Source: Linderina pennispora (lineage: Eukaryota > Kickxellomycota > Kickxellomycetes > Kickxellales > Kickxellaceae). Taken from it: a DNA stretch of 23,553 nt. The stretch is taken from contig NW_024468411.1 in assembly GCF_002104995.1 (NCBI RefSeq), positions 1 through 23,553 of the forward strand, given 5' to 3'. Below are positions 6,513 to 15,138 of this stretch, piece by piece (position 1 is the first letter of the stretch; every line of letters begins with the position of its first letter). The translations under genes and the position numbers were made by a program. The notes beneath the pieces are model-generated. The model was not told where the DNA came from and made no database searches. It saw only the letters and a program-made list of their open reading frames with translations.

Positions 6513-9500
6513 ATGCTCTCATCGTGCCCTGTTAGCCACGAGCTGTCGTCTTTATGCAACGGCAAGGGTGGCAATTCCAAAGTCGGGTGCCACTTTGTCA
6601 TCGTTGTTGAGAAAGGACAACAGCCAGACAAGGACGGGTTTATCGTCTCGGTCTCTCCAGGTGATACGGATTTAGCGATGCTCCGCGCCAATATCGCCCA
6701 ACGCTCAACCGCAATTACCATGCTCCCCGAGGCGGTTGCATTTGAGGACGAGGAAGGCAACGAAGTCGTGTCAATCGACCAGGTTCAACGAGCGAGAGTT
6801 TTGTATCTCACCACACCTATTGCGGGATACGAGGCTCCAATGGCTAAAGGTTACCCTGTTTTGGGTATTACACCTATGGTTATGAGTGACCCGCGCCAGC
6901 AGTTCGCTGCTCTTTTCGACAAGTATGGGGATACCTTTTCTTACTACCTGCTTGGAGTGAAAGCGTGTGTCACTTGCGATCTGGCGGTCACCAATGCAGC
7001 TATCAATGACAATGAATATTTCATCAAATCGATGGGCTACCCATCGTCTGAGCTGAAGGAGCTGGGTGGTAACGGGCTGATTACTTCGTCGTCGGATGAC
7101 CCGGACTGGAAACTGGCACACCGTCTGCTTGTTCCTACCTTCTCAGCTAGCGCTATGAAGGTTTACGGTCACAAGATGACAGAGATTTCTGAGCAGGCAT
7201 GCGAGTGGCTCGACAGCCATATTGGCGAGCCAATTGAGATATTCAACTTTGCCACCAGCGTTACATTCCAGATGATTGCCGGGATTGGGTTTGGCTTTGA
7301 CTTCAACCTGCTCGACCCAGCTGGCACTGGTCACCACCCGTTCACGGAGGGCATGGACTATTGTCTGAAGCAGATAACCGCTCGTTTTTTCCGTACTCCG
7401 CTCTGGAAATATCTGCCCATCGCTGCCAACCGCATGTTCACCGAGCACATGCGCAACATGCGGGCCACGGTACAGCAGGTTCTCGATGAGCGCCGCACCT
7501 CACCAGATGCTGCAAGTATGAAGAAAGACCTACTTGGGTTTATGCTTAATGCTCGTGTACCAGATGAAGACGGCAACCTAGTTGGACTCAGCGACCGACT
7601 TATCCAGGAGGAGATTATCACATTTGGAATAGCAGGCACGGAAACCAGCAGTTCGACTATATCTTTCGCTTTGCAACTCCTGGATAAGCACCGCGATGTT
7701 CAGTATCGGGCGCTACAGGAGCTCGCTGCCGCTGGGATCACTGCTGACATGTCGCCGACAATTCAGCAAACCAACAAGCTGACCTACTTGACGCAGATTA
7801 TCAACGAGACACTGCGCCTGTTTCCACCGGTGCCTGGGTTACAACGTGAGTGTCTGAAGGATTGTATCCTGCCTGGTGGCTTCATTATCCGCAAAGGCGA
7901 CTACCTACGCATTAGCATATGGAGTCTTCAGAGGAACCCCAAGTTATTCCCAAATCCGACCGTGTTTGACCCAGACCGCTTTTCGCCTGAGAATATCAAG
8001 AACATCAAGCCCGGCTCGTGGGTCCCGTTTGTCTCTGGTAGTCGTGCCTGTATTGGCCGCCAATTTGCCATGATGGAGCTGCGGGCTGTGCTAGCTCGCT
8101 TGTTGTCGAGGTACGAGTTTCATGTTGTAGGAGACAGTGAACTCCAGTATTGGCCTACCAAACCTACTACAAGTCCGATGGATCTCTTCATGACCGTCCA
8201 GAAGCGCACAAGCCTTCCAGATGCCGACACTCCAATAGCAACAGACGCTTCTGGTCCCAATGATAATCACACTGTCGAGAATCCCGCTCTGCACCCGCTT
8301 ACGCACCCGGTCTCTGCTGACAAGCTGCCGCGTACGTTCGTTGTGTATGGATCAAACATGGGCACCAGCGAGGACTATGCGACGCAGATGGCTGAGCAGC
8401 TGAAGCGCATGGGGTTTGCTGACGTTATTCTAGTGTCGCTGAATGACTGGGATTTTGCTTCAATGAAGTCTGCCGATGGTAGGCGCTCTCTAGTCGTGGC
8501 TATTACCAGTACGTACAACGGAATGCCGCCTGACAACGCCAGAAACTTTGCCAAGCTGCTCGATCAGGAGACCCGCGCCGACATCCTCAAGGACGTCGAC
8601 TTTGTACTGTTTGGCTGCGGCAACTCGCTCTGGCACACGTTCCTGAAGTTCCCGCGCCATCTGTACCAGCGTCTTGATGAGCTCGGTGCCACGCCGCTGA
8701 CTGAGTTTACAGCGGGAGATTCCAACGACGATCTCGACGACGAGTTCATGAAGTGGTCACTCCAGGTCGGAATGATTCTGACAGATCAGTACGGCTCCAG
8801 TGTCGATGCCTACATTGATACTGTCACGGACAAGTCGCTGCCGTACTCGCTAAAGTACGTTGACAACAGCCCTGCTGCCCCGTTCAGATTGTCGCTGGAG
8901 AACGCATCAGTCAAAGTCAACCGCGAGCTGCAGGACGTCGAAAGGAGCGGTCGCAGCACTCGGCATATCGAGATCACTCTGGATGACACATCAGATATCT
9001 CGTACATGACTGGCGACCACCTCAATATCTACCCAGTCAACGCGCCAGGTGTTGTGCGTGAGGTTTCCGCGATCCTAGAGCTCGAGCTGGATGTGGTATT
9101 CAAGCTGGAGCAGGTTTCGGACGCTTCACGCTTTGCCCATTCTGCTGCTGCAGTCATCCATGGCCGCGCATGCACCGTTGCTGATGCTCTCCAATATGTC
9201 TGCGACTGGAAGGAAGCGCCTTCACGCGAGCTAGTTGTTGCGTTGAGCGAGACTTCAGGCAATGAGCCTGCCTATGATTCGCTGCGCAAGGCTGCTGAAG
9301 ACGCCAACACGCTAGGCAAGCAGTCGGCTGGCTGGAGTGCATTCACGGCACAGAACCGCACTGTTCTGGATGTGCTGCGCACGTATGCACCGCTAGTGCG
9401 CCAGATTCCATTTGCAACGCTGCTTCACTTTGTGTCGGCCATGGATCCCCGGCGGTACTCGATCGCCAGCTGCCAGTCGGTTGTTGGCAACGAAGTCCAC

Positions 9501-10091
9501 ATCTCAGCTGCCATTGTCAACGATGCCGTCAATGGCCGCTCCTACGGTGGTCTGGCAACCGAGTATCTGGCATCGTTGGAGCGGGGTGCTCGTGTATCTG
9601 TGTCGCATCTCCCAGCGCAAGAAGCCTTCCACCTGCCACCTTCATCGGATGTGCCTGTGGTGTTCGTCGGCGCCGGTACTGGAGTTGCTCCGTTCCGCGG
9701 GTTCCTGCAGGAGATGAAGTTTGCTGGCGTTGGTGGTGCAACGATGTACTTTGGCTGCCGCAATCCCGAGTACGACTACCTGTACAAGGACGAGCTCGAG
9801 CAGTATGTCCAATACGGCACGCTGTCCAAGCTGCAGACAGCATTCTCGCGGGTCGGTGATGAGCGCAAATATGTGCAGCACCACGTTTCCCAGGACGGTG
9901 CGAAGATCTGGTCGCATCTGCAGAATAGCGGTCGCATCTACGTCTGTGGATCGGCTGATAAACTGGGCAAGAGTATGACTGCCGCCATGATTCGGATCTT
10001 TGAAGATCATGGCGGCCTATCTGCCGACGAGGCAAGCACGTACCTTTCCAACCTGATCTCTGATGGTCGCTACGCCCAGGATATCTGGTAA
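6513..10091 (+). CDS. Self-sufficient cytochrome P450 / P450-reductase fusion (CYP505-like) with extra N-terminal domain
   Basis: This 1192-residue fusion enzyme is of the P450foxy/CYP505 type. Known members hydroxylate fatty acids near the omega end using NADPH. P450 domain (about 104-565): I-helix A-G-T-E-T-S at 374-379, K-helix E-T-L-R at 432-435, heme loop F-V-S-G-S-R-A-C-I-G at 506-515 with ligand Cys513. Linker is about 566-605. The flavodoxin-like FMN domain (about 606-765) has Y-G-S-N-M-G-T-S-E at 612-620. The FAD/NADPH part has R-R-Y-S at 980-983, V-G-A-G-T-G-V-A-P-F-R at 1052-1062, Y-V-C-G-S-A at 1143-1148 and a terminal Trp1192, as in other CPRs. No N-terminal membrane anchor is present, so it should be cytosolic. 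Residues 1-103 are extra relative to family members and look like a beta-grasp (doublecortin/KHA/ubiquitin-like) domain. No intron in 3.6 kb. The real substrate is unknown. Confidence 0.93.
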   Translation: MLSSCPVSHELSSLCNGKGGNSKVGCHFVIVVEKGQQPDKDGFIVSVSPGDTDLAMLRANIAQRSTAITMLPEAVAFEDEEGNEVVSIDQVQRARVLYLTTPIAGYEAPMAKGYPVLGITPMVMSDPRQQFAALFDKYGDTFSYYLLGVKACVTCDLAVTNAAINDNEYFIKSMGYPSSELKELGGNGLITSSSDDPDWKLAHRLLVPTFSASAMKVYGHKMTEISEQACEWLDSHIGEPIEIFNFATSVTFQMIAGIGFGFDFNLLDPAGTGHHPFTEGMDYCLKQITARFFRTPLWKYLPIAANRMFTEHMRNMRATVQQVLDERRTSPDAASMKKDLLGFMLNARVPDEDGNLVGLSDRLIQEEIITFGIAGTETSSSTISFALQLLDKHRDVQYRALQELAAAGITADMSPTIQQTNKLTYLTQIINETLRLFPPVPGLQRECLKDCILPGGFIIRKGDYLRISIWSLQRNPKLFPNPTVFDPDRFSPENIKNIKPGSWVPFVSGSRACIGRQFAMMELRAVLARLLSRYEFHVVGDSELQYWPTKPTTSPMDLFMTVQKRTSLPDADTPIATDASGPNDNHTVENPALHPLTHPVSADKLPRTFVVYGSNMGTSEDYATQMAEQLKRMGFADVILVSLNDWDFASMKSADGRRSLVVAITSTYNGMPPDNARNFAKLLDQETRADILKDVDFVLFGCGNSLWHTFLKFPRHLYQRLDELGATPLTEFTAGDSNDDLDDEFMKWSLQVGMILTDQYGSSVDAYIDTVTDKSLPYSLKYVDNSPAAPFRLSLENASVKVNRELQDVERSGRSTRHIEITLDDTSDISYMTGDHLNIYPVNAPGVVREVSAILELELDVVFKLEQVSDASRFAHSAAAVIHGRACTVADALQYVCDWKEAPSRELVVALSETSGNEPAYDSLRKAAEDANTLGKQSAGWSAFTAQNRTVLDVLRTYAPLVRQIPFATLLHFVSAMDPRRYSIASCQSVVGNEVHISAAIVNDAVNGRSYGGLATEYLASLERGARVSVSHLPAQEAFHLPPSSDVPVVFVGAGTGVAPFRGFLQEMKFAGVGGATMYFGCRNPEYDYLYKDELEQYVQYGTLSKLQTAFSRVGDERKYVQHHVSQDGAKIWSHLQNSGRIYVCGSADKLGKSMTAAMIRIFEDHGGLSADEASTYLSNLISDGRYAQDIW

Positions 10092-10432
10092 CACTGACAC
10101 TATATCTGGAAAGTCGTCGGTAGTTCCATGGAAGCGCTGTCGGTAACGGACTGCATACTGAACAAAAAGCTCTAGGAAAAATACTGTTGCACAAGTTTAA
10201 CTGAAATAAAGACACCAGGTGCAATACCTCCTATATATGAAGGCATATGCACTATCTCTGTGATATGCGTCAGTGCTTGGCATGGTGACGGATTGTTGTG
10301 CACTTGCTGCGGCTGTCCCTGACGTCGACATGTCAGCTGAATCAGGTGTGTAGCACTTATTTGATCAGAGACGAAATATAGTCTTCGACTGTTGGCAAAG
10401 AGAAACAACGCAGTAGCTGTAGTGAGCATATA
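10092..10432. terminator. 3' region of the P450 gene
   Basis: No gene is seen. AATAAA at 10205-10210, 114 bp past the stop, is a plausible polyadenylation signal for the P450 transcript. The rest up to 10432 shows nothing I recognise. Confidence 0.4.
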
Positions 10433-10603
10433 CTACTCCTGGTCAGCGGGGCCCTCACGCAAGATGAGAGCCTCGCGCTTGGCAGTAACGCGCTAGGCAC
10501 AGCACTCACGGGCAGCCTTGTTGCAGAGACGGTGGGCCTCAGCCTGGTCGGCAATGGGCTTAGCGTGGGCCTTCTCGGCCTTGGCCTTGTGAATGTACTC
10601 CAT
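10433..10603 (-). pseudogene. Ribosomal protein L19 (eL19) C-terminal fragment, decayed
   Basis: The minus strand encodes 56 codons closely resembling the C-terminal helix of eukaryotic ribosomal protein eL19: M-E-Y-I-H-K-A-K-A-E-K, then A-D-Q-A-E-A, N-K-A-A-R-E, A-K-R-E-A-L and a final G-P-A-D-Q-E stop at 10433-10435. There is an in-frame TAG at 10493-10495. Several positions that are Arg in eL19 read Cys or His, which fits C-to-T/G-to-A changes at CG-containing Arg codons. Upstream of the Met, homology stops after a few codons and the remaining two-thirds of eL19 is missing. Codon use is still that of a highly expressed gene (GCC, AAG, GAG), so the copy seems fairly recent. No poly-A tract follows it. 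A functional role is unlikely. Confidence 0.8.
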
Positions 10604-10669
10604 CAGGGTGAACAATTCTTGAGATAATAATACAATATATGCATAAGGAGAGCTAGCGAATAAAAGCGC

Positions 10670-11218
10670 CTACGTCTCTGTCGACTGCAAGCTGCTCCGC
10701 TGGCTAACCGGGTGTTTGTTTACAAGACCGCGGAGCACGAGCTTGGCAGTTACCAGCACCATGGCCAGCATCCAGTCAGAGATGTCAGGTGACACACTCA
10801 GCAGGCCCTCGGTCTTCAGATGGAGCAGTGGCCTGTGGAACGTCGCCAGGACATTCTTATTATGATCCTTCAATGTCATGATGTCATCCTCCAGCGCCGT
10901 GTGGTACCAATTGTACCAATTGCCAAGCCCGTCCGTGAACGCCCATCGTTTGCCGAACGGAATGCGCTCGGCTTTAAACTTGCCTCCGTAACCTTTGAGC
11001 GTCACATGCCGGTGCGTGAACCCGGTGTACTTGCCGCTCAGCAAGATGATGCCGTCGGACAGGGGGTTATTGATCAGGAAAATGTGGTTGTGGCGGATCT
11101 CGATGCTGAAGTTGGGATTGTGGTGCTCCGAGTCTCTCAGGCTGTACTCGAGCTCACCGCGGTACACCAGCGTGTTGGGGTCCGATAGGGCCGTTTCTGA
11201 AACAAATGTGTAGTTCAT
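10670..11218 (-). CDS. Small tubby-like / LURP-one-like beta-barrel protein, function unknown
   Basis: This is a 182-residue protein. It has beta-rich segments with alternating hydrophobics (for example I-F-L-I-N-N-P and I-I-L-L-S-G-K-Y), a basic/aromatic strand G-K-R-W-A-F-T-D, then W-Y-N-W-Y, L-A-T-F-H-R-P-L, and a C-terminal hydrophobic helix W-M-L-A-M-V-L-V-T-A-K-L-V-L. This order resembles fungal proteins of the tubby-like (LURP-one/scramblase) superfamily, where a 12-strand barrel surrounds a C-terminal helix. I infer the fold from the pattern only. The start at 11218 is the first ATG; the frame stays open upstream without an ATG, so earlier codons are probably 5' UTR. The C-terminal tail is Ser/Gln/Thr-rich. 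No substrate or partner can be given. Confidence 0.7.
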   Translation of the reverse strand: MNYTFVSETALSDPNTLVYRGELEYSLRDSEHHNPNFSIEIRHNHIFLINNPLSDGIILLSGKYTGFTHRHVTLKGYGGKFKAERIPFGKRWAFTDGLGNWYNWYHTALEDDIMTLKDHNKNVLATFHRPLLHLKTEGLLSVSPDISDWMLAMVLVTAKLVLRGLVNKHPVSQRSSLQSTET

Positions 11219-11666
11219 GTGCGGGAAAATATCGCGTTTGTAGGGAATAAAGAGTGTATTTGTGTTCCAGAAGAAAAAAGTGGTCAAGGCGGCAGCAGCA
11301 GCGGTCTAGAACCCCTTCCATATTTATGTCTGACATAGGCACACCAACAAATTGCCGCAGTTGCTTGCATTGGTGCAGGCTGGTTCCCCCCGTGCCAGAC
11401 CCTCTGATCAACGCGGTCACATGACTTTTTCCCTTTGACCGACTTGAAACTCAAAGAGCAAGGTTGGTGGTGGAATTCAGCATCCTGGCAGGGGAAGTCG
11501 AAAATACTAGCTGCATTCAGTGAGCGCAAGAAGCGTCTGGGCCGAGGGGGCTATTCCATGCACCTGGCCAATGCCGATGGGACACCGCTGCATAATCAAT
11601 GGTGCATCTATTGGAGGCAGCTTCTCCGCACGGAATTGTTCCATCTGGCCGTCTGATAAAAAATGA
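11219..11666. other. Intergenic region between tubby-like and Nudix genes
   Basis: This holds the 5' region of the minus-strand tubby-like gene and the 3' UTR of the minus-strand Nudix gene. Short frames on both strands have no recognisable motif. No clear TATA box or tRNA-like structure is seen. Confidence 0.4.
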
Positions 11667-12497
11667 TCAGCTCATCTGCAGCCGATCCCACAGGTACAGA
11701 GCCGCAGTAGCCTTGAGATCGCGTGTCTCGCGCCACAGCTCACTGAGCCTGACTAGCCGCAGCGTGATCAGCTCGCCCTGGTCCCTGAGGCCGCTGAGCT
11801 TGCCCCTTAGTTCCGCCAGCTCCTGCGGTGAGACGATTTTCTCAGCGGCAAACAGCCTGACAAACTCATCACAGCCGCCCGCGCTTGGATACATGCCGAG
11901 GTCGCTGGTACCCTGGACCACTTCCTGCGTCAGATCGACCAGATCCCCGGGCCGAATGACCAGCCCTGTCTCTTCACGGATTTCCTTGGCAGCCGTGCCT
12001 GCAAACTCGCCGGTCTCGCCATCCAGCATGCCGGCAGGCAGTTCGCGCATCTGGAAATTTGCCACCGGCATGCGCGCCTGCTCCGTCAACAGCACATACG
12101 ACGAGTGGTCCTGGAAACTGGGCACGCGTGGTCCCTTCTCGGTCCGCAGTATGATCAGCATTGAGACGGAGCCGCCGCGCATAAACACTATTCCAGGCAC
12201 ACGCTGGCCGGTCGCGTGCTGCGCATCGGCTACGAACTTGATGAAGCCAATCTTGCCTGATCCAAACAGATCGATGCCCTGTATTCTGACCTTGCTGACA
12301 GATATGGTGCTCGAGCAGAGCTGGTCGTCGAGGCTCTTGAGCCAGCTCTGGAACGGTGGGAACTGCTGGATCGCGCTGACCGGCGTGTTGAACTGCGAGC
12401 TGCACTCGACCAGGATGCTTTTGCGACTCTTTGGCAGGACAACGGCCTTTGACAGGATTTCGATGGGCTTTGACATGGAGGAAGCAAGACGATTCAT
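11667..12497 (-). CDS. Nudix hydrolase, ADP-sugar/ADP-ribose pyrophosphatase type (NUDT14-like)
   Basis: This is a 276-residue protein whose Nudix box L-P-A-G-M-L-D-G-E-T-G-E...K-E-I-R-E-E-T-G-L spans residues about 153-179. The box has Lys where the consensus has Arg; the two catalytic Glu of the R-E-x-x-E-E-x-G core are kept. The spacing between the first Gly and the helix, with L-P-A-G-M-L-D, and the downstream Y-P-S-A-G-G-C-D-E motif (203-211), match the plant NUDX14-type ADP-sugar diphosphatases. These split ADP-ribose or ADP-glucose into AMP and sugar phosphate. The N-terminal 90 residues form a family-specific domain. No transmembrane segment. The start is the first ATG at 12497; an internal ATG at residue 8 is an alternative. 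Substrate preference is inferred from motifs only. Confidence 0.85.
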   Translation of the reverse strand: MNRLASSMSKPIEILSKAVVLPKSRKSILVECSSQFNTPVSAIQQFPPFQSWLKSLDDQLCSSTISVSKVRIQGIDLFGSGKIGFIKFVADAQHATGQRVPGIVFMRGGSVSMLIILRTEKGPRVPSFQDHSSYVLLTEQARMPVANFQMRELPAGMLDGETGEFAGTAAKEIREETGLVIRPGDLVDLTQEVVQGTSDLGMYPSAGGCDEFVRLFAAEKIVSPQELAELRGKLSGLRDQGELITLRLVRLSELWRETRDLKATAALYLWDRLQMS

Positions 12498-12591
12498 GTA
12501 AGGTAATCAAAGGAGTTTGGATATATTCGAATTTGGCTAAACAGGAAAAATAAAAGCTGGGCGTGTAGCGCCGCCATGCCAAGAATATGGT

Positions 12592-13545
12592 TTACTTGCG
12601 GGCCTTGGTCGCGACACCGTAAATCAGGGGCGCAAACTTGTCAAAGAACTCCAGGCCGCCCTTGGTGGTCTTGTACTGGATGCTTTCCCAGTTTCCAAAC
12701 TGGTCCAGTGCCTTTCCGGTCTCGCGATCGAGATGGCAGTTGCCGGCAATCACCGACCACACCGGCGTCAGCCAGTCCTGGATCGTGCGCCAGGTGCTGA
12801 TATCGTATGCCTCGACCTGCGGATCGTGGTCGCTGTGACGGACATGCTCGATGAACACAAACTTGCCTCCAGGTGCCAGCAGAAAGTCGATGTTTTCAAT
12901 GTTGGCCTCGATGTCGGTCACCGAGCACAGCACTAGCGAGCTGGCAATGTAGTCGTACGGGGCGTTCTTCAGGACGTACTCGGGGATCTCGCCGTCCAGG
13001 GTTCCGTTGACCACAGTCAGCAGCGGCTTCGCCACATCCTCCGCAATATCAGTGGCCATTTGCGCCATGGGACAGGTCCCCAGGTCGTACTGCACAAAGA
13101 ATCCGCTGTCGCGCGCGTTCGCTACCAGATGCTCGTGCATGAACTTGTTGGGCTCCATTGCGATATACGACGTGACCTGCTTCTTGTTGACGTACTTTAG
13201 TGGATCGCCAAAGCCAGGACCAATCTCGAGAACCTTGCCGGTCATCTGACGCCACAGCTCTTGGCGGTATGGATGGATTCGCTCCGCGTTGCCAGGGCTC
13301 ATGCGCTCCCACATCTTGTTGAACGACCAGTCCTGGATTCGGCGCAGCTGCGCATCCACCTCGGCAGAGTATTCGCGATAGTACCCGGCAAAGACAGTAA
13401 TCATAAGCAGCGTGATGCTCACCAGCACGCGTTTCCACGGGTATGGCTCGTGGGGCGGCTGCGGTGGGCGCACAGCAGCTGACGTAGACGGCGCCTTCTT
13501 GGGCTCTTTCTTTGACGACTTTTTCGGCGTAGACGGCGGTGACAT
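12592..13545 (-). CDS. METTL7-like membrane-anchored SAM methyltransferase
   Basis: This is a 317-residue class I methyltransferase. A basic Lys/Pro/Ser-rich N-terminus (1-38) is followed by one hydrophobic segment (about 39-56) that should anchor the protein in the ER or lipid-droplet membrane. The Rossmann domain shows motif I V-L-E-I-G-P-G-F-G at 105-113, an acidic residue Glu131 at the end of strand 2, P-Y-D-Y-I-A-S-S-L-V-L-C-S-V at 196-209, and the family signature L-A-P-G-G-K-F-V-F-I-E-H-V at 223-235. This pattern fits the METTL7/TMT1 group; human members methylate thiols, but the fungal substrate is not known. Ubiquinone-type C-methyltransferases share motif I but not the N-terminal anchor. 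No intron. It lies just upstream of the Nudix gene on the same strand. Confidence 0.85.
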   Translation of the reverse strand: MSPPSTPKKSSKKEPKKAPSTSAAVRPPQPPHEPYPWKRVLVSITLLMITVFAGYYREYSAEVDAQLRRIQDWSFNKMWERMSPGNAERIHPYRQELWRQMTGKVLEIGPGFGDPLKYVNKKQVTSYIAMEPNKFMHEHLVANARDSGFFVQYDLGTCPMAQMATDIAEDVAKPLLTVVNGTLDGEIPEYVLKNAPYDYIASSLVLCSVTDIEANIENIDFLLAPGGKFVFIEHVRHSDHDPQVEAYDISTWRTIQDWLTPVWSVIAGNCHLDRETGKALDQFGNWESIQYKTTKGGLEFFDKFAPLIYGVATKARK

Positions 13546-13973
13546 GGCTATACAAATAATAAAATATAATTGTGCTAAGCGGAGGAGAAAAAGGAGGGAA
13601 GAGAAGCCCGTACGAGCGGTTCAGTGCATGCCACGCGAGGAGAGCTGGGCTCCACGTCCAACACGTACGATGTGCCTCTTGGCCGGACAAGGGGCAAGCG
13701 AAATCAGATCAGGAAATCGCTGTGGCCAACCGCCTTGGCGAGTGGCTTGGCATACTCGGTGGGCTGCAGCTCTACATGTACTGTCAGCCTGCGTACCAAT
13801 GAGCTGGGTCGGACCGAATACAGGTTACAAGCCAGGAGCTGAGCAATCCAGCGCGTCTTTGGGCAATCAGCAGGGCTAAACGCGCAGCGGGTACAGTTGT
13901 CGTGGCAGCAATAGCGACTTGAGTATATTAGGGAGTATCATCACGAAATGTTTAACTGGTGGAAGTATCTAGT
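13546..13973. other. Intergenic region upstream of the METTL7-like gene
   Basis: An AT-rich stretch lies immediately before the methyltransferase start (about 13550-13575). The remainder is the 3' region of the proximal MARVEL gene. No further gene or structured element is seen. Confidence 0.4.
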
Positions 13974-14624
13974 TCAGTAGCCGTTTGGCCGTAGCGACGG
14001 CTGGCCAACAGCGACGTTCTCGGGTGTGGCCACATACTGGCTATTATACAGCGGGCCGTCGCCCAGCCCAAAGATCTTTTCAATGCTGGATGCATGCAGG
14101 TGCGGGTGAGCAACCTCGGGATTGCTTTCGTTGCCCTGGATATCAGAGGTGTATGAGCTGAACAGCGGCATGCCGAGCTTCGCCTGCAGCCGAGCAATCA
14201 GCCCGACTGTCACCGTGCACCCAAACATGGCGAAAAAGGTCAGCCACGAGAACGCAGTCGCTGCGCGTACCCGGTGACACTGTCGCCGCGACAGACACGA
14301 TTTTTCGCCGGACTTTGTAGCCATGGCGATGCTGGCTATGAACCAGAACAGAGTGAGCACTGCCAGTGCTGAGAGCTCAATGCCCGTCCGGTTGACGTGC
14401 TTCTGCAGGCGCGTCGGCAGAGCGATTATTGGGATAGCGATAATCCCAACCACGGTCACAAACATGGTCCATCCAGACGACCCCTTGACGCCGTGCATGG
14501 GCAGTGCATTCTTCCTCTGGAAGGACAGGCTGATGGAGTTGGCGATGAGCACGCCCAGCGTCAGCACAAACGACGCGCCCAGCAGCGCCTTTCGCCCAAT
14601 GCGTAGACCGTGTGTGTACCCCAT
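13974..14624 (-). CDS. MARVEL-like four-helix membrane protein (copy A)
   Basis: This is a 216-residue integral membrane protein with four predicted transmembrane helices, roughly at 12-34, 53-70, 81-102 and 121-143, in the MARVEL layout, and a soluble C-terminal tail of about 70 residues. MARVEL proteins act at membrane apposition sites and in trafficking or eisosome organisation. The last extracytosolic loop has two Cys, C110 and C116, a likely disulfide. Motifs G-W-T-M-F-V-T at 51-57, N-R-T-G-I-E-L at 78-84 and R-A-A-T-A-F at 120-125 recur in the neighbouring copy B, so the two are tandem duplicates. The tail (H-P-H-L-H-A-S and Y-N-S-Q-Y) is different in the two. The start is the first ATG. 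Precise function is unknown. Confidence 0.8.
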   Translation of the reverse strand: MGYTHGLRIGRKALLGASFVLTLGVLIANSISLSFQRKNALPMHGVKGSSGWTMFVTVVGIIAIPIIALPTRLQKHVNRTGIELSALAVLTLFWFIASIAMATKSGEKSCLSRRQCHRVRAATAFSWLTFFAMFGCTVTVGLIARLQAKLGMPLFSSYTSDIQGNESNPEVAHPHLHASSIEKIFGLGDGPLYNSQYVATPENVAVGQPSLRPNGY

Positions 14625-15138
14625 GGTGCAATGAAGTGGAAATTAGACAACAAAAAGTATAAAAAACGAGTTTTGGGAAGAAGACAGCGGAACAAGCGAG
14701 GTATTATTGTGTTTTGCACCCCTTCCCGGTGGTGGGCCACTGATCTCTTTTGAGTATTTGCCATCTGCCGCCGCAGCAGCTCCTTGTTTGTTGAGCGAAT
14801 CCACTGTACGACCATTGGGTCTAACTTGTCCAGGCAACTCGGCCCGCCTTTGAACCACGGTTCCTGACTTGCGGGAAGGAGGCAGAGGTCACTCCTTTGG
14901 CCGCTGAGGATGAACACCACGAGCAACCTGCCCTCCGGCCAAAAAGGCAAGTCTCGCACCGAAGCTTCCGGTGATGTCATTGTTAGCAAATGCTCCGGTG
15001 ACAACCAAAGTCACCTGGGTCGGCCGATTCTTTTTTCTTTTTCGTCCACAAAGGGCAGGCTGGTATTAAACAAAAGCAAATACATTCGAGTAGCAAAAAT
15101 GGTTGATAGTTTCGCCAAGCGCAGGTTATTTTTCGCGC
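14625..15138. other. Intergenic region between the two MARVEL genes
   Basis: This holds the promoter of MARVEL copy A and the 3' region of copy B. A plus-strand frame of 101 codons from the ATG at 14910 overlaps the end of copy B and lacks recognisable motifs. I do not call it. Confidence 0.4.

Noticed and set aside
9529-10224. Long frame antisense to the reductase end of the P450 fusion
   Set aside because: Shadow of a GC-rich coding region, Arg/Ser/His-rich, no motif.
11219-11287. Longer N-terminus for the tubby-like gene
   Set aside because: The frame is open but begins with TTG. The first ATG is at 11218, and the extra residues are Phe/Thr-rich UTR-like.
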